From Oenanthe sinensis (taxonomy: Eukaryota > Streptophyta > Magnoliopsida > Apiales > Apiaceae), in NCBI GenBank assembly GCA_028671895.1, contig CM053800.1:21473886-21537885 (forward strand): 64,000 bases of DNA, in the 5' to 3' direction. The notes beneath the pieces are model-generated. The model saw only the letters and a list, made by a program, of their open reading frames with translations. It had not been told where the DNA came from and ran no database searches. A program made the position numbers and the translations under genes. Numbering within the stretch: position 1 is the first letter of the stretch; each line of letters begins with the position of its first letter. Positions 46,673 through 59,300 of this stretch are shown one piece after another.

Positions 46673-49600
46673 ATGGAAAACAACACAAACACACTATCCG
46701 TACGATCAGTCCTTGAGAAGGATAAGCTGACAGGAGGAAACAACTTCCTAGACTGGCAGAGGAATTTGAGGATTGTCCTCAGGCAGGAGCGCAAGCTTCA
46801 TGTCATTGATATTCCTCCGGCAGGTCCCCTTCCTGAGGGCGCTACTGTTGAGGAACGAACGGCCCACACAAAGGATGAGAATGATGCAACTGATGTTGCA
46901 TGTCTTATGTTGGCAACTATGAGTGCTGAGCTTCAAAGACAGCATGTGCATATGGATGCATATACTATCTATGAGCACTTGCAAAGCATGTTTGCAAGCC
47001 AAACTCGTCAAGAAAGGTTCAACACGAGTAAGTCACTCTTTAATTGCAAACAAGGGGCAAGTGAACCAGTTGGCCCACATGTTCTGAATATGATTGGTTA
47101 CATTGAGTACCTTGAAACTTTGGGTTTCTCGATTATTCAGGAAATTGGTATTGACCTAATCATGAATTCTTTGAACAACAAATTCACCCAGTTTATCATA
47201 AACTACAATATGAATGAATTTGACAAAACACCTACTGAATTGTTGGCTATGTTGAGAACATATGAGACCAACATGAAGACAGCTGAACCTGCTCTCATAC
47301 TGATGGTGGGCAATAAAGGTAGGGCCAAAGGGAAAGGCAAGTGGAAGGGTAAGAAGAAGACAGGTTCTGATTCTACACCCAAGCCAAAGTCAGGTCCTAA
47401 ACAGGCTTTAAAGCCTAAAGGTGGGGTCGCTAAGGGTGAATGTCACTACTGTAAGAAAACTGGTCACTGGAAGAGAAACTGTTCAGTTTACTTAGAGGAT
47501 CTGAAGAAGAAGAGGGCTGAGCAAGCTTCTAATTCAGGTATATATGTTATAGAAGTCAATCTGTCTATTTCTACATCTTGGGTATTGGATACTGGATGTG
47601 CTTCTCACATTTGTATAAATGTGCAGGAAATGCAGAGAAGTAGGACATTGGCTAAAGGAGAAATGGACCTACGAGTTGCCAATGGAGCAAGAGTTGCTGC
47701 TTTAGCTGTAGGAACATATTATTTATCTTTGCCCCCTGGGCTAGTTTTAGAACTGGAAAATTGTTATTACGTGCCTGCGATTCGCAGAAACATTATTTCT
47801 GTTTCTTGTTTGGACAAGAAAGGTTTTTCATTTACAATAAAGAACAACAGTTGCTCTTTTGCTTTGAATGATTTAACCTATGGTGTTGCGCATTTGTTTA
47901 ATGGTTTATATGTTCTTGACTTAGATAATCCTGTCTGTAATATAGAAAACAAACGACTTAAAGTTAATGACTCAAATCAAACATACCTCTGGCATTGTCG
48001 TCTAGGCCATATAAATGAGAAACGCATATCCAAATTACATAAGGATGGATATTTGGATAAGTTTGATTTTGAATCATACCAAGAATACGAATATTGTTTG
48101 CTTGGTAAAATGACTAAAGCCCCTTTCACTAGTAAGGGTCAAAGGGCCACTGAACGTCTGGAGCTAATACATAGTGATGTATGCGGCCCAATGCGTGTGA
48201 TGGCTAGAGGAGGCTACTACTACTTCATAACATTTACTGATGATTTCAGTAGATATGGATATGTATATCTTATGAAGAATAAATCCGATTCTTTTGAAAA
48301 GTTCAAAGAATACAAGGCTGAAGTAGAGAAGCAAATTGGCGGAGGCACAAGTATTAAAATCTTACGATCTGATCGTGGTGGAGAATACTTGAGCACAGAA
48401 TTTAAAGATTATTTAAAGGAGTGTGGTATTGTATCACAACTCACTCCGCTAGGTACACCTCAATGGAATGGAGTTTCAGAGAGGAGAAATCACACCTTGT
48501 TGGACATGGTGCGATTGATGATGAGTCATGCAGATCTTCCAATTAGTTTCTGGGGTTATGCTCTAGAAACAACAGCTTTCACACTTAACTGTGTTTCTAC
48601 TAAGAAGGTTCAAAAGACTCCATATGAGATATGGGAGAAGAAACGGTCAGGCATGAGCTTTATGAAAGTTTGGGGATGCAAGGCGTTTGTGAAGCGTCAA
48701 GTATCTGACAAGCTTGGACCTAAATCTGAAGAGTGCAATTTTGTGGGATACCCTAAAGAAACAAAGGCATATTATTTTTATAGTCCTTCTGAGCAGAAGG
48801 TGTTTATTGCTCGAGACGCTGTTTTCATGTAAAGAGATTTTGTTTCCAAAAGAAACAGTGGGAGAACTATAGACCTCGATGAAGATCGAGAACCACAAAA
48901 TAGCATTGAACCTGAAGTGGAACAGGAGCAGGATAATGATAATGCTCAACAAACACAGGTTGTTCGTAGAACTGGTAGAATTCGCCATGAGCCAGAGAGA
49001 TATGGATTTCTCTTGACTCAATGTGGTGATTTGATGCTCATAGATGAAGATGAGCCTCTCACATACCAAGATGCTATGAACAGTCCAGACTCTAAGAGAT
49101 GGCTAGAAGCCATGAATTCCGAGATGGATTCCATGTACGAAAATCGAGTTTGGACTTTGGTTGATCCACCTGAAGGGGTAAAACCCATAGGGTGCAAATG
49201 GGTTTTCAAGAAGAAAACTGACATGGATGGAAATGTTCAGACCTATAAAGCAAGGCTGGTTGCAAAAGGTTTCAAACAAATTCATGGTATTGACTATGAT
49301 GAAACTTTCTCACCAGTGGCTATGGTCAGGTCCATAAGGATTTTGCTTGCTATTGCAGCATTCCATGATTATGAAATCTGGCAAATGGATGTCAAAACAG
49401 CCTTCCTTAATGGAAGCCTTGAAGAGGATGTGGATGTGTACATGACACAACCTGAAGATTTTGTCGATCCAAGGAATGTTAGCAAGGTATGTAAATTACT
49501 TCGATCCATTTATGGATTGAAGCAAGCCTCTAGGAGATGGAATATCCGTTTTGATGAAACAGTCAAAGAGTATGGCTTTGTTCAAAATGAAGATGAACCT

Positions 49601-50638
49601 TGTGTTTACAAGAAGGTTAGTGGGAGCCATGTGGCATTCATAGTACTATATGTTGATGACATACTACTAATGGGGAATGACATACCATCTCTCAAGGCTG
49701 TTAAGATTTGGTTAGGGAGCAACTTCTCTATGAAAGACTTAGGAGAAGCATCCTACATTCTAGGAATGAGGATCTATAGGGATAGATCTAGAAGGATGAT
49801 CGGTCTAAGTCAGAGTACATACATCGATAAGGTTTTGCATCGTTTTGGTATGCAAAATGCAAAAAGGGGATATGTCCCCGTGTCTCAAGGGATAACGATC
49901 TCTAAAGATCAGTGTCCGAAATCATTGGATGACAAGGACCGCATGAGTAAGGTTCCATATGCCTCAGCAATTGGATCCATCATGTATGCGATGGTATGTA
50001 CTCGCCCAGATGTTTCGTATGCTTTAAGCATGACGAGTAGATACCAATCTAATCCAGGTGAAGGTCACTGGAAGGCTGTCAAGAATATTCTAAAGTACTT
50101 GAAAAGGACTAAAGATTCATTCTTGGTGTATGGAGGAGAGGAAAAACTGGTTGTAAAAGGTTACACCGATGCAAGTTTTCAAACAAACAGGGATGATACA
50201 GTATCACAGTCTGGTTTTGTGTTTTGTCTAAATGGAGGTGCTGTAAGTTGGAAGAGTTCAAAGCAAGAAACAGTAGCTGATTCTACAGTGGAGGCTGAGT
50301 ACATTGCAGCTTGTGAAGCGGCTAAGGAAGCTGTTTGGATTCGAAAATTCATTACTGATTTGGGAGTGGTTCCATCGATCGCAGATCTCATTGATCTATA
50401 CTGCGATAATAATGGAGCCATTGCACAGGCTAAAGAACCTAGAGCTCTCTCCCGAACCAAACATATACTCAGGAGATATCACCTCATTCGAGAGATTAAT
50501 GAAAGGGGTGACATACACATATGTAAAGTGCACATAAATGATAACATTGCAGACCCACTGACCAAAGGCTTGTCGCAGACGAAGCACAATGGTCACACTA
50601 GTTCCATGGGTATTAGATACATGGGAGATTGGCTCTAG
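46673..50638 (+). pseudogene. Copia gag-pol polyprotein with one nonsense codon (element 4)
   Basis: 3966 bp in a single frame, 1,321 residues plus stop, interrupted only by TAA at 48830-48832 (codon 720; GAA in elements 2 and 5). Gag is about residues 1-300, with knuckle C257-X2-C260-X4-H265-X4-C270. The protease has D306-T-G. The integrase zinc region has H441 and H446, but Tyr at 472 in place of the first Cys of CX2C (C475 is kept). The catalytic triad is D502, D567 and E603, with exactly 35 residues between the last two. RT has YVDD at 993-996. RNase H carries TDAS (about 1166), EAEYIA and LYCDN. The stop falls between integrase and RT, so gag, protease and integrase could still be made but RT could not. 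The start is the ATG of MENNTNTLSVRSVL. Confidence 0.95.
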
Positions 50639-50642
50639 TGGA

Positions 50643-50652
50643 AGTGGGAGAT
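50643..50652 (+). other. Polypurine tract, element 4
   Basis: AAGTGGGAGAT-type purine run just before the 3' LTR. Confidence 0.75.
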
Positions 50653-52204
50653 TGTTAGTGTAGGTGCCCTAGAGAGAATATAATGTTTCTTTTAATAGAC
50701 CTTTATGTCATTTGATTATTCAATAAACATATTTATTATGACTTTAATTACTGCGATATATTTGTTAGCATAATAAATGTCCTTAGAATCATGATACACA
50801 TTGTATAGTTTAGTACATGACTTGAACTTGAGATTATATAATAGATCATATTCTTAAATGTCCCTAGTCGAGTATTATTATTATAGGACAATAATAATAC
50901 ATAAATAGACTAGTATGTTGTTTGACTGATAACCACATCTCATTGGTTATAAGTATGGGGATACTAAAGTCAACACATAGGTACATGCAGGAGTACATGG
51001 TACTGGACAGACCCACAGTGAGATTCTTCATGTTTAATAAAGTCATAAGAAAGACTCACAGTGATGATGGTGTAATGATCCTCTGACTTGAGATCATTAT
51101 ATTTCTGTACGAGGATTAATATACTTTGACTACATTAAAAGTTACCTTTGACCGGGTAATGATAAAAGTTGACATCGGGTATATCATGAGTCGTATGAGA
51201 AATATGAATGATAGATAAAGGATTTAACCCTCCTATAATTAGGAGAGATATTATTGGCCTCTTGATTGAGTGAGACTATAAAATGCATGGCCGTGCTCAA
51301 ATAATGATTTGTTTTCATAGTCTACTCATGGATCAAGTAAACCCGGATTAAATGTTGAAGAGGATGACTAAATACATGTCTCGAGTTTAATCTATAATAT
51401 ATATGGTTAAAGGGATTATATTACACGGAAACATTAATCACGAAAGGTTTTATCGAATCACGATTTAATTATTATTTAATTGGGTAGCAATGATGTATTA
51501 CTAGATACCGCTCATTGTTTATAATTTTATTGGAGAATAAAATTATTACTAATTAAATAATAGCCTATAGGGTCACACACATAGAGTACTTAGAGGAATA
51601 ATTAATTTAAATTATAGATTTAAATTAATTGATGATTATTTGAATTTTATTATATTAATTAAATGAGACTTAATTAATTGAAATAATATAAATTCGAATT
51701 TGAATTCTGCCCTTAATAATTAAGTGTGACTTAGTTATTAATTAAATAATAAAATTCAATTTTATTATTTAATCCTAAACCTACATGGGTTAGGTTTTGC
51801 TGTTATGGGTTGCTATTATGGGCCTATTAACCAACCATTATAAATAGATAATGTAGGGTTAATAGGTCATTACGTTTTGATAAGAAAAACCCTAGAGGCG
51901 GCAGCAAGCACAGAAAAGGCAGTTTCGAAATCATCTAGAGGAGGCTAGTACATCCGTTCCATAATCAAGATCGTGAGACGTTCTTGAAGGTGCTCGTGTG
52001 GATACCATAGAGGTGTTTTCGAGAAGAAGACACAAGTCGTGAAAGCTAGGATCTCCGTTGAGTTCGTAGAAGTCAAGACCAAGAAAAGGTATGATTCCGT
52101 TTCACAATAATCAGTCCGAACTTATACATGATCCTGCGTTTAAGGTTCCGAATTTTGTTATATTTACATTTAATCCGCTGCGTTTTATGCCTCGGAACCC
52201 AACA
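50653..52204 (+). repeat. 3' LTR of element 4
   Basis: 1552 bp, TGTTAGTG...CCCAACA, with TATAAATA at 51839-51846. Followed by the TATTA TSD. Confidence 0.95.
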
Positions 52205-52209
52205 TATTA
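52205..52209. repeat. Target-site duplication TATTA of element 4, right copy
   Basis: Pairs with 43206-43210. Confidence 0.93.
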
Positions 52210-52935
52210 AAATCAAATCAACATTTGAGCACGGCCGTGCATTTCATAGTCTCACTCAAACAAGAGGCCAATAATATCACTCCTAAAATTAGGAGGGTTA
52301 AATCCCATCTAGATCATTCATATTTCTCATACGATTCATAATATACCCAATGTCCACTTTTATCATCACCCAGTCAAAGGTAACTTTTAATGTAATCAAA
52401 GTATATTAATTCTCGTATAGAAATATAATGATTTCAGGTCTAAGGATCATTACACCATTATCACAGTGAGAATTACTTATGAAACTCATTTAACATGTAG
52501 AATCTCACGGCGGGTCATTCCAGTGCCATTCTTTAAGACATGCACTTATGTTCTTGACTTTACTATCACCATACCTATGACCAATGAGATGTGGTCATCT
52601 GTTAAGAAACATACTAGTCTTTGTGCATTATTATTGTCCTTAAATAATAATACTCGACTAGAGATTTTTAGGAATAAGATACTATTCATATAATCTCATT
52701 TTTAAGTCACATACTTAAAGATATATAACATTTATCAAAATTCCAGAGCACAATTACTAGCAGTATTACGCAGTAAATAATAAAATATAATCCTTAATAA
52801 TAAAGATACTTTCAATTTATTACGCAGTAAATAAAACATAATAATTAAATAATAATCAATAAAACATAATCCTTAATAATAAATATTTTCCTTAAAATAT
52901 AAAAAGTATTGTCTCTAGAGCACAATTACTAGCAG
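52210..52935 (-). repeat. 5' LTR of element 3, 5' portion (rearranged)
   Basis: Continues 42342-43210. The terminal part carries a patchwork: a 24 bp segment (52917-52940) made of the LTR terminus plus 5-6 bp of flank is repeated inside the LTR at 52745-52768, and neighbouring LTR sequence is partly duplicated. Confidence 0.8.
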
Positions 52936-54783
52936 TATTATCTTCATTTCTCAGACTCATCACTACTCCCTCTTAGGATGACAGGGATGTAGTCTTCTTC
53001 TCTTCTCATTACCACTTCTCCTCTTTTTCTCCAACTCCTGTCTTCCCTTCTCTCCCAAGGTGAATTCATTCCCCCCTTTCTTGAATTATCAAACCATTTT
53101 AATAGAGGTAACAGACATGGAATACATACAGCATTAAACCATCGCAGATATAAAAAACGCAAACTATGACATGTTATGCATTTTAGAAAATTCGGTTAAT
53201 TCCTATATACAAGAATTTTCTAAAATCGAATGGAATAGAAGAATTAAATAATCATTAATTCTTTCTAATCCAAACATGTTGTTATATACCCATTTTTCTT
53301 GTTCAACAACTCTCCCTCTTAGTTGAGTAATCCTCTTCTGGTTAAAGTCTTGTTCAACACTTCTCCCTTTTTGGATAACACTTCTCCCTTTTGGATCTTG
53401 TTCAACACTTCTTCCCCTTAGTTGAGTAATCCTCTTCAGAAGACATTTCTTCCCCCTTAGTTGAGTAACATTAGAAATCTGTAACATGGAATTGGGAATG
53501 GGATTTGGTAATTGTGCTAGTGTGTGATTTTACTTTGTGTATCTTACAAGTGTTTCACTCATATACTCTCTAAGTGTTTCACTCATAGAATATATATTTT
53601 CACTCTTTCTCACTTGTGTTTCACTCTTTCTCACATCACTATTTCTCTCTCTCAGTACGGATGACACAATCATTTGTACCTGCAAGAAAGATCACCATAG
53701 CCCCTTCAAGAGAGGTCACTGGTGGTGCAATGGGGTTTCGCAAATCCCCGTCCTCAATTTAATCTATTAAAATATTTGAATTTGAAAACTGAATTGCTTC
53801 AGTAATAGATTCAATGAGTTGCTGATCATCTAAGATGATCTATTCCATTAGGAATCCAGATATGTTCCATCTGGGGAGGGAAACAAGGATCTAAAATGTA
53901 GCACATGATCCAAGTTTCCTCCTGACGCCTGTGAAGGCATGTTGATTCAGTCAGAATCATCAATCATTCTTCCTTCCTTGATATGGAAGTTTAGAATAAT
54001 TGATACCGTCAATTCATCCTTCCTGTGACATTTCAAATGCTCCCTCTTGGTCCCTTTTTGGTCCCAAGTTGGTCCCTAAAAAATAAGACAATATTTGTGG
54101 TTTCTTGAAAAATGTCAGATGAAATTAACTCTTTGCTGGTAGCCTTGGCTGACAGGCTGAATTCAATAGACTCACTCTTTTGAGAGAATGAACCTAGTAA
54201 CAGTTTTGCCTTTTCCAAGTCTGTATCCTTTTGAGAGAACACAGATGAGCTAACAGTTGTCTCAGTTTATATATATATTTGAATCACCTTTCTGGAGACA
54301 GAGCTGTTGGTTCACTCACATCACCAACCTTATCAAATGCACTCAAGGCATTGAGTCCCTCATTCTTGGCAATTAGGTATTCTGTTTAATGATTAGAGAG
54401 ATCGATGTGATAGTGTTTATGTGTTTGGTTCTAAGATCTTGGATAGAGATTGATGCCAATATTTAGGATCTCATTATTAGAAACTATTGGATGATCAAGC
54501 TCATAGATCTTTCCTACTTCTCAACAGAGACATGAAATAATCAGAATATATTTAGATAAAATAAAAATACATTTAATAAAAATAAATATACCAAATTGTT
54601 GGAAAATAAAAGTAATACAAAGTATATTTACAGTAGAGATGCCAAATAAATAAAACTGTACAAAAATAAGGAAAATGTTTTTGAGTTTTCTTTTTCATTT
54701 TGTTTGTTTGTTTTTGATAACTTGAAGGAATATATACAGTATATTTACAAGGATTGCTTAAAATTAAATATGCAATTTAAAAC
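52936..54783 (-). pseudogene. Decayed 3' region of minus-strand SIRE-like element
   Basis: No intact gene. On the minus strand a short readable stretch near 54380-54290 (NALSAFDKVGDVSEPTAL) resembles part of the plus-strand SIRE-like ORF (TLLGLSGVGEVSERQGL). More Ser/Lys-rich coding-like sequence follows at 54242-54033 (DTDLEKAKLLLGSFSQKSES). Because the pol end at 63815-64000 precedes it on the same strand once element 5 is removed, this is probably the decayed post-pol ORF region. It also contains local repeats: 'gttgaacaag' / 'actcaactaag' words (53296-53475) and 'tgtttcactc' words (53548-53640). Confidence 0.5.
54779..54783. repeat. Target-site duplication AAAAC of element 5, left copy
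   Basis: AAAAC directly before the LTR and again at 63798-63802. Confidence 0.93.
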
Positions 54784-56333
54784 TGTTGGGTTCCGAGGCA
54801 TAAAACGCAGCGGATAAACGTAAATATAACGAAAATTTTCGGAACCCAAACGCAGGATCATGTATAAGAATTGACGGATTGTGGTGATAATCGAATTATA
54901 CCTATTAAGATTTTGAATGCCACGAACTCAACGGAGATCCTTGCTATCACGATTTGTGTCTTCCTCTCGAAAGCACCTCTATGGTATCCACACGAGCACC
55001 TTCAAGAACGTCTCACGATCTTGAACACGGAACGGAAGTACTAGCCTCCTTTGATAGGTTTCGAATTCTCTCTGCCTCTTCCTATGCTGCCTCTTCTGCT
55101 AGGGTTTATACAAAAACGTGCAAGCCATTTAACCTATCATTATCTATTTATAATGATTGGTTAATGGGCCTTTTTAGCAAAAACCTAACCCATGTAGGCA
55201 TAGGATTAAATAATAAAACATGCTTCTATTATTTAATTAATAATTAAGTCACACTTAATTATTATTGGCAGAAATATAATTCTTCAAATTCGAATTTATT
55301 TCAATTAATTAAGTCTCACTTAATTAATATAATAAATTCGAATTAATCATCAATTAATTTAAATCTATAATTTAAATTAACTATTCCTCTAGGTGCTCTA
55401 TGTGTGTGACCCTATAGGCTATTATTTAATTAGCAATAATTTTATTCTCCAATAAAATTATAAACAATGAGCGGTATCTAGTAATACATCATTGCTACCT
55501 AATTAAACAATAATTAAATCGTGATCCGATAAAACCTTTCGTGATTAATGTTTCCGTGTAATATAATCCCTTTAACCATATATATTATAGATTAAACTCG
55601 AGGCATGTATTTAGTCATCCTCTTCAACATTTAATCCGGGTTTACTTGATCCATGAGTAGACTATGAAAAACAAATCATTATTTGAGCACGGCCATGCAT
55701 TTTATAGTCTCACTCAATCAAGAGGCCAATAATATCTCTCCTAATTATAGGAGGGTTAAATCCTTTATCTATCATTCATATTTCTCATACGACTCATGAT
55801 ATACCCGATGTCCACTTTTATCATCACCCGGTCAAAGGTAACTTTTAATGTAGTCAAAGTATATCAATCATCGTATAGAAATATAATGATCTCAAGTCAG
55901 AGGATCATTACACCATTATCACTGTGAGTCTTTCTTATGACTTAATTAAACATGAAGAATCTCACTGTGGGTCTGTCCAGTACCATGTACCCCTACATGT
56001 ACCTATGTATTGACTTTAGTATCCCCATACTAATAACCAATGAGATGTGGTTATCTGTCAAACAACATACTAGTCTATTTATGTATTATTATTGTCCTAT
56101 CATAATAATACTCGACTAGGGAACCTTTAAGAATATGATATATTATATAATCTCAAGTTCAAGTCATGTACTTAAACTATATAACGAGTATCATGATTCT
56201 AAGGACATTTATTATGCTAACAAATATATCGCAGTAATTAAAGTCATAATAAATACGTTTATTGAATAATCAAATGACATAAATGTTTATTAAAAGGAAA
56301 AATTGTATTGCCTCTAGGGCACCTACACTAACA
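54784..56333 (-). repeat. 3' LTR of element 5
   Basis: 1550 bp; the minus strand reads TGTTAGTGTAGGTGCCC ... GGAACCCAACA. Differences from the 5' LTR that I noticed are in 'gattgtggtg', 'gaattatacc', 'attaactatt' and 'cacccggtca'. Confidence 0.95.
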
Positions 56334-56344
56334 ATCTCCCACTT
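56334..56344 (-). other. Polypurine tract, element 5
   Basis: The minus strand reads AAGTGGGAGAT directly before the 3' LTR. Confidence 0.75.
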
Positions 56345-56347
56345 GCA

Positions 56348-59300
56348 CTAGAGCCAATCACCCATGTATCTAATACCCATGGAACTAGTGTGACCGTCGT
56401 GCTTCTGCTGCGACAAGCCTTTGGTCAGTGGGTCTGCAATGTTATCATTTGTGTGCACTTTACATATGTGTATGTCACCCCTCTCATTAATCTCTCGAAT
56501 GAGGTGATATCTCCTGAGTATATGTTTGGTTCGGGAGTGAGCTCTAGGTTCTTTAGCTTGTGCAATGGCTCCATTATTATCGCAGTATAGATCAATGGGA
56601 TCTGCGATTGATGGAACCACTCCCAATTCAGTAATGAATTTTCGAATCCAAACTGCTTCCTTAGCCGCTTCACAAGCTGCAATGTACTCAGCCTCCATTG
56701 TAGAATCAGCTACTGTTTCTTGTTTTGAACTCTTCCAACTTACAGCACCTCCGTTTAGACAAAACACAAAACCAGACTGTGATACAGTATCATCCCTGTC
56801 TGTTTGGAAACTTGCATCGGTGTAACCTTTTACTACTAGTTTCTCCTCTCCTCCATACACCAAGAATGAATCTTTAGTCCTTTTCAAGTACTTTAGAATA
56901 TTCTTGACAGCCGTCCAGTGACCTTCACCTGGATTAGATTGGTATCTGCTCGTCATGCTTAAAGCATACGAAACATCTGGGCGAGTACATACCATCGCAT
57001 ACATGATGGATCCAATTGCTGAGGCATATGGAACCTTACTCATGCGGTCCTTGTCATCCAATGATTTCGGACACTGATCTTTAGAGATCGTTATCCCTTG
57101 AGATACGGGGACATATCCCCTTTTTGCATTTTGCATACCAAAACGGTGCAAAACCTTATCGATGTATGTACTCTGACTTAGACCGATCATCCTTCTAGAT
57201 CTATCCCTATAGATCCTCATTCCTAGAATGTAGGATGCATCTCCTAAGTCTTTCATAGAGAAATTACTCCCTAACCAAATCTTAACAGCCTTGAGAGAAG
57301 GTATGTCATTCCCCATTAGTAGTATGTCATCAACATATAGTACTATGAATGCCACATGGCTCCCACTAACCTTCTTGTAAACACAAGGTTCATCCTCGTT
57401 TTGAACAAATCCATACTCTTTGATAGTTTCATCAAAACGGATGTTCCATCTCCTAGAGGCTTGCTTTAATCCATAAATGGATCGACGTAATTTACATATC
57501 TTGCTAACATTCCCTGGACTGACAAAACCTTCAGGTTGTGTCATGTACACATCCACATCTTCTTCAAGGCTTCCATTAAGGAAGGCTGTTTTGACATCCA
57601 TTTGCCAGATTTCATAATCATGGAATGCTGCAATAGCAAGCAAAATCCTTATGGATTTGACCATAGCCACTGGTGAGAAGGTTTCATCATAGTCAATACC
57701 ATGAATTTGCTTGAAACCTTTTGCAACTAGCCTTGCTTTATAGGTCTGAACATTTCCATCCATGTCAGTTTTCTTCTTGAAAACCCATTTGCACCCTATG
57801 GGTTTCACCCCTTCAGGTGGATCAACCAAAGTCCATACTTGGTTTTCATATATGGATTCCATCTCGGATTTCATGGCTTCTAGCCATCTCTTAGATTCTG
57901 GACTGCTCATAGCATCTTGGTATGTGAGAGGCTCATCTTCATCTATGAGCATCAAATCACCACATTGAGTCAAAAGAAATCCATATCTCTCTGGCTCATG
58001 GCGAATTCTACCAGTTCTACGAACAACCTGTGTTTGTTGAGCGTTATTATTATCCTGCTCTTGTTCCACTTCAGGTTCAATGCTATTTTGTGGTTCTCGA
58101 TCTTCATCGAGGTCTATAGTTCTCCCACTGTTTCTTTTGGAAACAAAATCCCTTTCCATGAAGACAGCATCTCGAGCAATAAACACTTTTTGCTCAGAAG
58201 GACTATAGAAATAATACGCCTTTGTTTCTTTAGGGTATCCCACAAAATTGCACTCTTCAGATTTAGGTCCAAGCTTGTCAGATACTTGACGCTTCACAAA
58301 CGCCTTGCATCCCCAAACTTTCATAAAGCTCATGCCTGACCGTTTCTTCTCCCATATCTCATATGGAGTCTTTTGAACCTTCTTAGTAGGAACACGGTTA
58401 AGTGTGAAAGCCGCTGTTTCTAGAGCATAACCCCAGAAACTAATTGGAAGATCTGCATGACTAATCATCGATCGCACCATGTCCAACAAGGTGCGATTTC
58501 TCCTCTCTGAAACTCCATTCCATTGAGGTGTACCTGGCGGAGTGAGTTGTGATACAATACCACACTCCTTTAAATAATCTTTAAATTCAGTGCTCAAGTA
58601 TTCTCCTCCACGATCAGATCGTAAGATTTTAATACTTGCACCTCCGCCAATTTGCTTCTCTACTTCAGCCTTGTATTCTTTGAACTTTTCAAAAGAATCG
58701 GATTTATTCTTCATAAGATATACATATCCATATCTACTGAAATCATCAGTAAATGTTATGAAGTAGTAGTAGCCTCCTCTAGCCATCACACGCATTGGGC
58801 CACATACATCACTATGTATTAGCTCCAAACGTTCAGTGGCCCTTTGACCCTTACCAGTGAAAGGGGCTTTAGTCATTTTACCAAGCAAACAAGATTCGCA
58901 TTCTTGGTATGATTCAAAATCAAACTTATCCAAATATCCATCCTTATGTAATTTGGATATGCGTTTCTCATTTATATGGCCTAGACGACAATGCCAGAGG
59001 TATGTTTGATTTGAGTCATTAACTTTAAGTCGTTTGTTTTCTATATTACAGACAGGATTATCTAAGTCAAGAACATATAAACCATTAAACAAACGCGCAA
59101 CACCATATGTTAAATCATTCAAAGCAAAAGAGCAACTGTTGTCCTTTATTGTAAACGAAAAACCTTTCTTGTCCAAACAAGAAACAGAAATAATGTTTCT
59201 GCGAATTGCAGGCACGTAATAACAATTCTCCAGTTCTAAAACTAGCCCAGAGGGCAAAGATAAATAATAGGTTCCTACAGCTAAAGCAGCAACTCTTGCT

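Larger units (their letters stand above)
43211..52204 (+). mobile_element. Element 4: complete Angela/Tork-like copia (subfamily A)
   Basis: 8994 bp with two 1552 bp LTRs, PBS, a 1.9 kb leader, a 1,322-codon gag-pol with one nonsense codon, PPT and a perfect TATTA TSD. It is inserted in the 5' LTR of element 3. Confidence 0.95.
35344..52935 (-). mobile_element. Element 3: old Angela/Tork-like copia (subfamily B), hosting element 4
   Basis: Minus-strand copy with the 3' LTR on the left (its U5 end truncated), degenerate gag-pol, leader, PBS, and 5' LTR on the right, split by element 4 (43211-52204). Without element 4 and its TSD the copy is about 8.6 kb. The LTR resembles that of element 1, not those of elements 2, 4 and 5. 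The left end is truncated, so no TSD is recoverable. Confidence 0.87.

Noticed and set aside
53537..53770. 77-codon hydrophobic ORF that could be a membrane peptide.
   Set aside because: The hydrophobic part is translation of the 'tgtttcactc / ctctttctcac' low-complexity repeats.
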